5,965 nt of DNA, from positions 1 to 5,965 of the forward strand of contig DUTZ01000153.1 of NCBI GenBank assembly GCA_012841845.1, given 5' to 3'. The stretch is from Actinomycetales bacterium. Its GTDB lineage: Bacteria > Actinomycetota > Actinomycetes > Mycobacteriales > Mycobacteriaceae. Within the stretch, counting starts at the first letter, position 1, and each line of letters begins with the position of its first letter. The position numbers were made by a program, and so were the translations under genes. Below are positions 5,079 to 5,965 of the stretch, one piece after another. Below the pieces are notes generated by a model. It was not told where the DNA came from. It saw only the letters and a program-made list of their open reading frames with translations, and ran no database searches.

Positions 5079-5965
5079 ATGAACGCACCCTCGCGCCCGG
5101 TCCCGACAGCACCCCGCCCGATCCCGACCTCCGCCGCTTCAGTGCCGCGCTTCCCGCGCGGCCCCCTGACCTCCGCCGAGCTCGCCGCGGCCGTGCCTGA
5201 CCGGCGGGCCCGCGACGGCTACATCCGGATGTGGCACGGCATGTACCGGCGCGCGGACCAGCCCGACGACCTCCGCCTGCGCGCTGTCGCCCTGGCCCGG
5301 TCCTGGCCGGAGGGCGTGCTCCGCGGGCGTAGCGCGGCGTTGCTGTGGGGCGACGACTCCGCACCCGGGGACGCGCCGCCGGAGATCTGGCTGCCGGCCA
5401 CCCGCAGGGCGGTCCCCGGCCGCGTCTACCGGTACGGCGCGCTGCCGCCCTCGGCGGTCACCGAGGTGGACGGGCTGCGCGTCACCACGCCCCTGCGGAC
5501 CTGCCGGGACCTCGTGGCGGACCTACCGCACGAGGACGCGGTGGTGGCGCTCGACCGGATGTGCGCGGCCGGCCCCGGGTTCGAGGGGCTGCTCCGCGCC
5601 GCGACGGCCCACCCGTCCGGGTCGGGTTCCGGCGCGCTGGCCGAGGTGATGCGTGATCTCGACCCGCGCGCCGGCTCACCGGACGAGGCCCGCGCGCGGC
5701 TGGTCCTGCACGTGGCCGGTCACCGGGGGTTCGTGCACGGTCACGAGGTCGAGGTCCGCCGGCGGAGGACCGTCCCCTCGCTCGCCGATCCCGATTCCCG
5801 GGTCGCGGTGGAGGTGCGCAGCGGACGGGAGTCGGTCGACGAGCGCGCCCGGGACGGCCGCACGTGGGCGGCGCTCCGCCGGGCCGGGTGGACGATCCTC
5901 GTGGTGCGGACCGACCCCGACGCGGAGCCCACCCCGGAGCCTGCCCCCGGCCCCGACGTGGGCTC
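5079..5965 (+). CDS. AbiEi-like / DUF559-type protein with nuclease-like C-terminal domain (3' end cut by window edge)
   Basis: The frame is open for 295 residues to the window edge; such proteins are usually about 300 residues, so little is missing. The layout fits an actinobacterial family annotated as AbiEi-type antitoxin-like or DUF559 proteins. An N-terminal segment (about 29-58, ending GMYRR) precedes RSAALLWG (84-91), then LPPSAVTEVDGLRVTTPLR (122-140) and TCRDLVADLP (141-150). A C-terminal region resembles the Vsr/DUF559 nuclease fold: SPDEARARL (200-208), LADPDSRVAVEV (235-246) and RDGRTWAALRRAGW (258-271). Where relatives read about E-Y-D-G-x-H, this reads EVRSGRE (245-251), so nuclease activity is doubtful. 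The last visible residues are proline- and acid-rich (279-294). ATG 5079 is preferred; in-frame GTG 5061 (with GGGGGAG 11 bases upstream) and GTG 5073 are alternatives. No partner toxin is visible. Biological role is unknown. Confidence 0.75.
   Translation, partial: MNAPSRPVPTAPRPIPTSAASVPRFPRGPLTSAELAAAVPDRRARDGYIRMWHGMYRRADQPDDLRLRAVALARSWPEGVLRGRSAALLWGDDSAPGDAPPEIWLPATRRAVPGRVYRYGALPPSAVTEVDGLRVTTPLRTCRDLVADLPHEDAVVALDRMCAAGPGFEGLLRAATAHPSGSGSGALAEVMRDLDPRAGSPDEARARLVLHVAGHRGFVHGHEVEVRRRRTVPSLADPDSRVAVEVRSGRESVDERARDGRTWAALRRAGWTILVVRTDPDAEPTPEPAPGPDVG

Noticed and set aside
4819..5364. 181-codon minus-strand frame across the glfT2 end and next gene
   Set aside because: It is arginine/alanine-rich, spans an intergenic gap and two real genes, and shows no recognisable motif.
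1..5965. tRNA, rRNA, CRISPR, insertion sequence or phage attachment signals
   Set aside because: I saw no cloverleaf-like stretch, spaced repeat array, transposase motif or terminal inverted repeats on either strand.

Overview
The window is very GC-rich and comes from a mycolic-acid type actinobacterium (order Mycobacteriales). The main evidence is a full-length GlfT2, the galactofuranosyltransferase that polymerises the galactan of the arabinogalactan cell wall, an enzyme characteristic of Mycobacterium, Corynebacterium, Rhodococcus, Gordonia, Dietzia and their relatives. I cannot name the genus from sequence alone; a Dietzia- or Gordonia-like organism is a guess.

The left half (1-2418, minus strand) is a two-gene unit. 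It is transcribed leftward from about 2475: a family 2 glycosyltransferase with a polyprenyl-phosphate sugar synthase layout, then a large multipass DUF2142 membrane protein. The two overlap by 4 bases (GTGA), so they are probably translationally coupled. The second gene runs off the left edge.

A short divergent control region (about 2459-2505) has one -10-like hexamer on each strand, pointing outward and 5 bases apart. Rightward from it come gtrA, a four-helix GtrA-family membrane protein that looks leaderless, and after 77 bases glfT2. A perfect 8-bp hairpin lies between them.

After glfT2, a 132-base gap holds a possible weak terminator, two TCCACAG direct repeats exactly 20 bases apart, and two overlapping perfect 12-bp palindromes. 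The last gene, cut by the right edge, has the layout of actinobacterial AbiEi-like/DUF559 proteins, but its nuclease-like C-terminal motif looks altered.

Together the first four genes read as an envelope glycan cassette. The family 2 enzyme would load a sugar on a lipid carrier at the inner membrane face, and GtrA would help carry or flip it. The DUF2142 protein may act on the outer side, and GlfT2 builds cytoplasmic lipid-linked galactan. The individual families are well supported; the joint pathway is inference.
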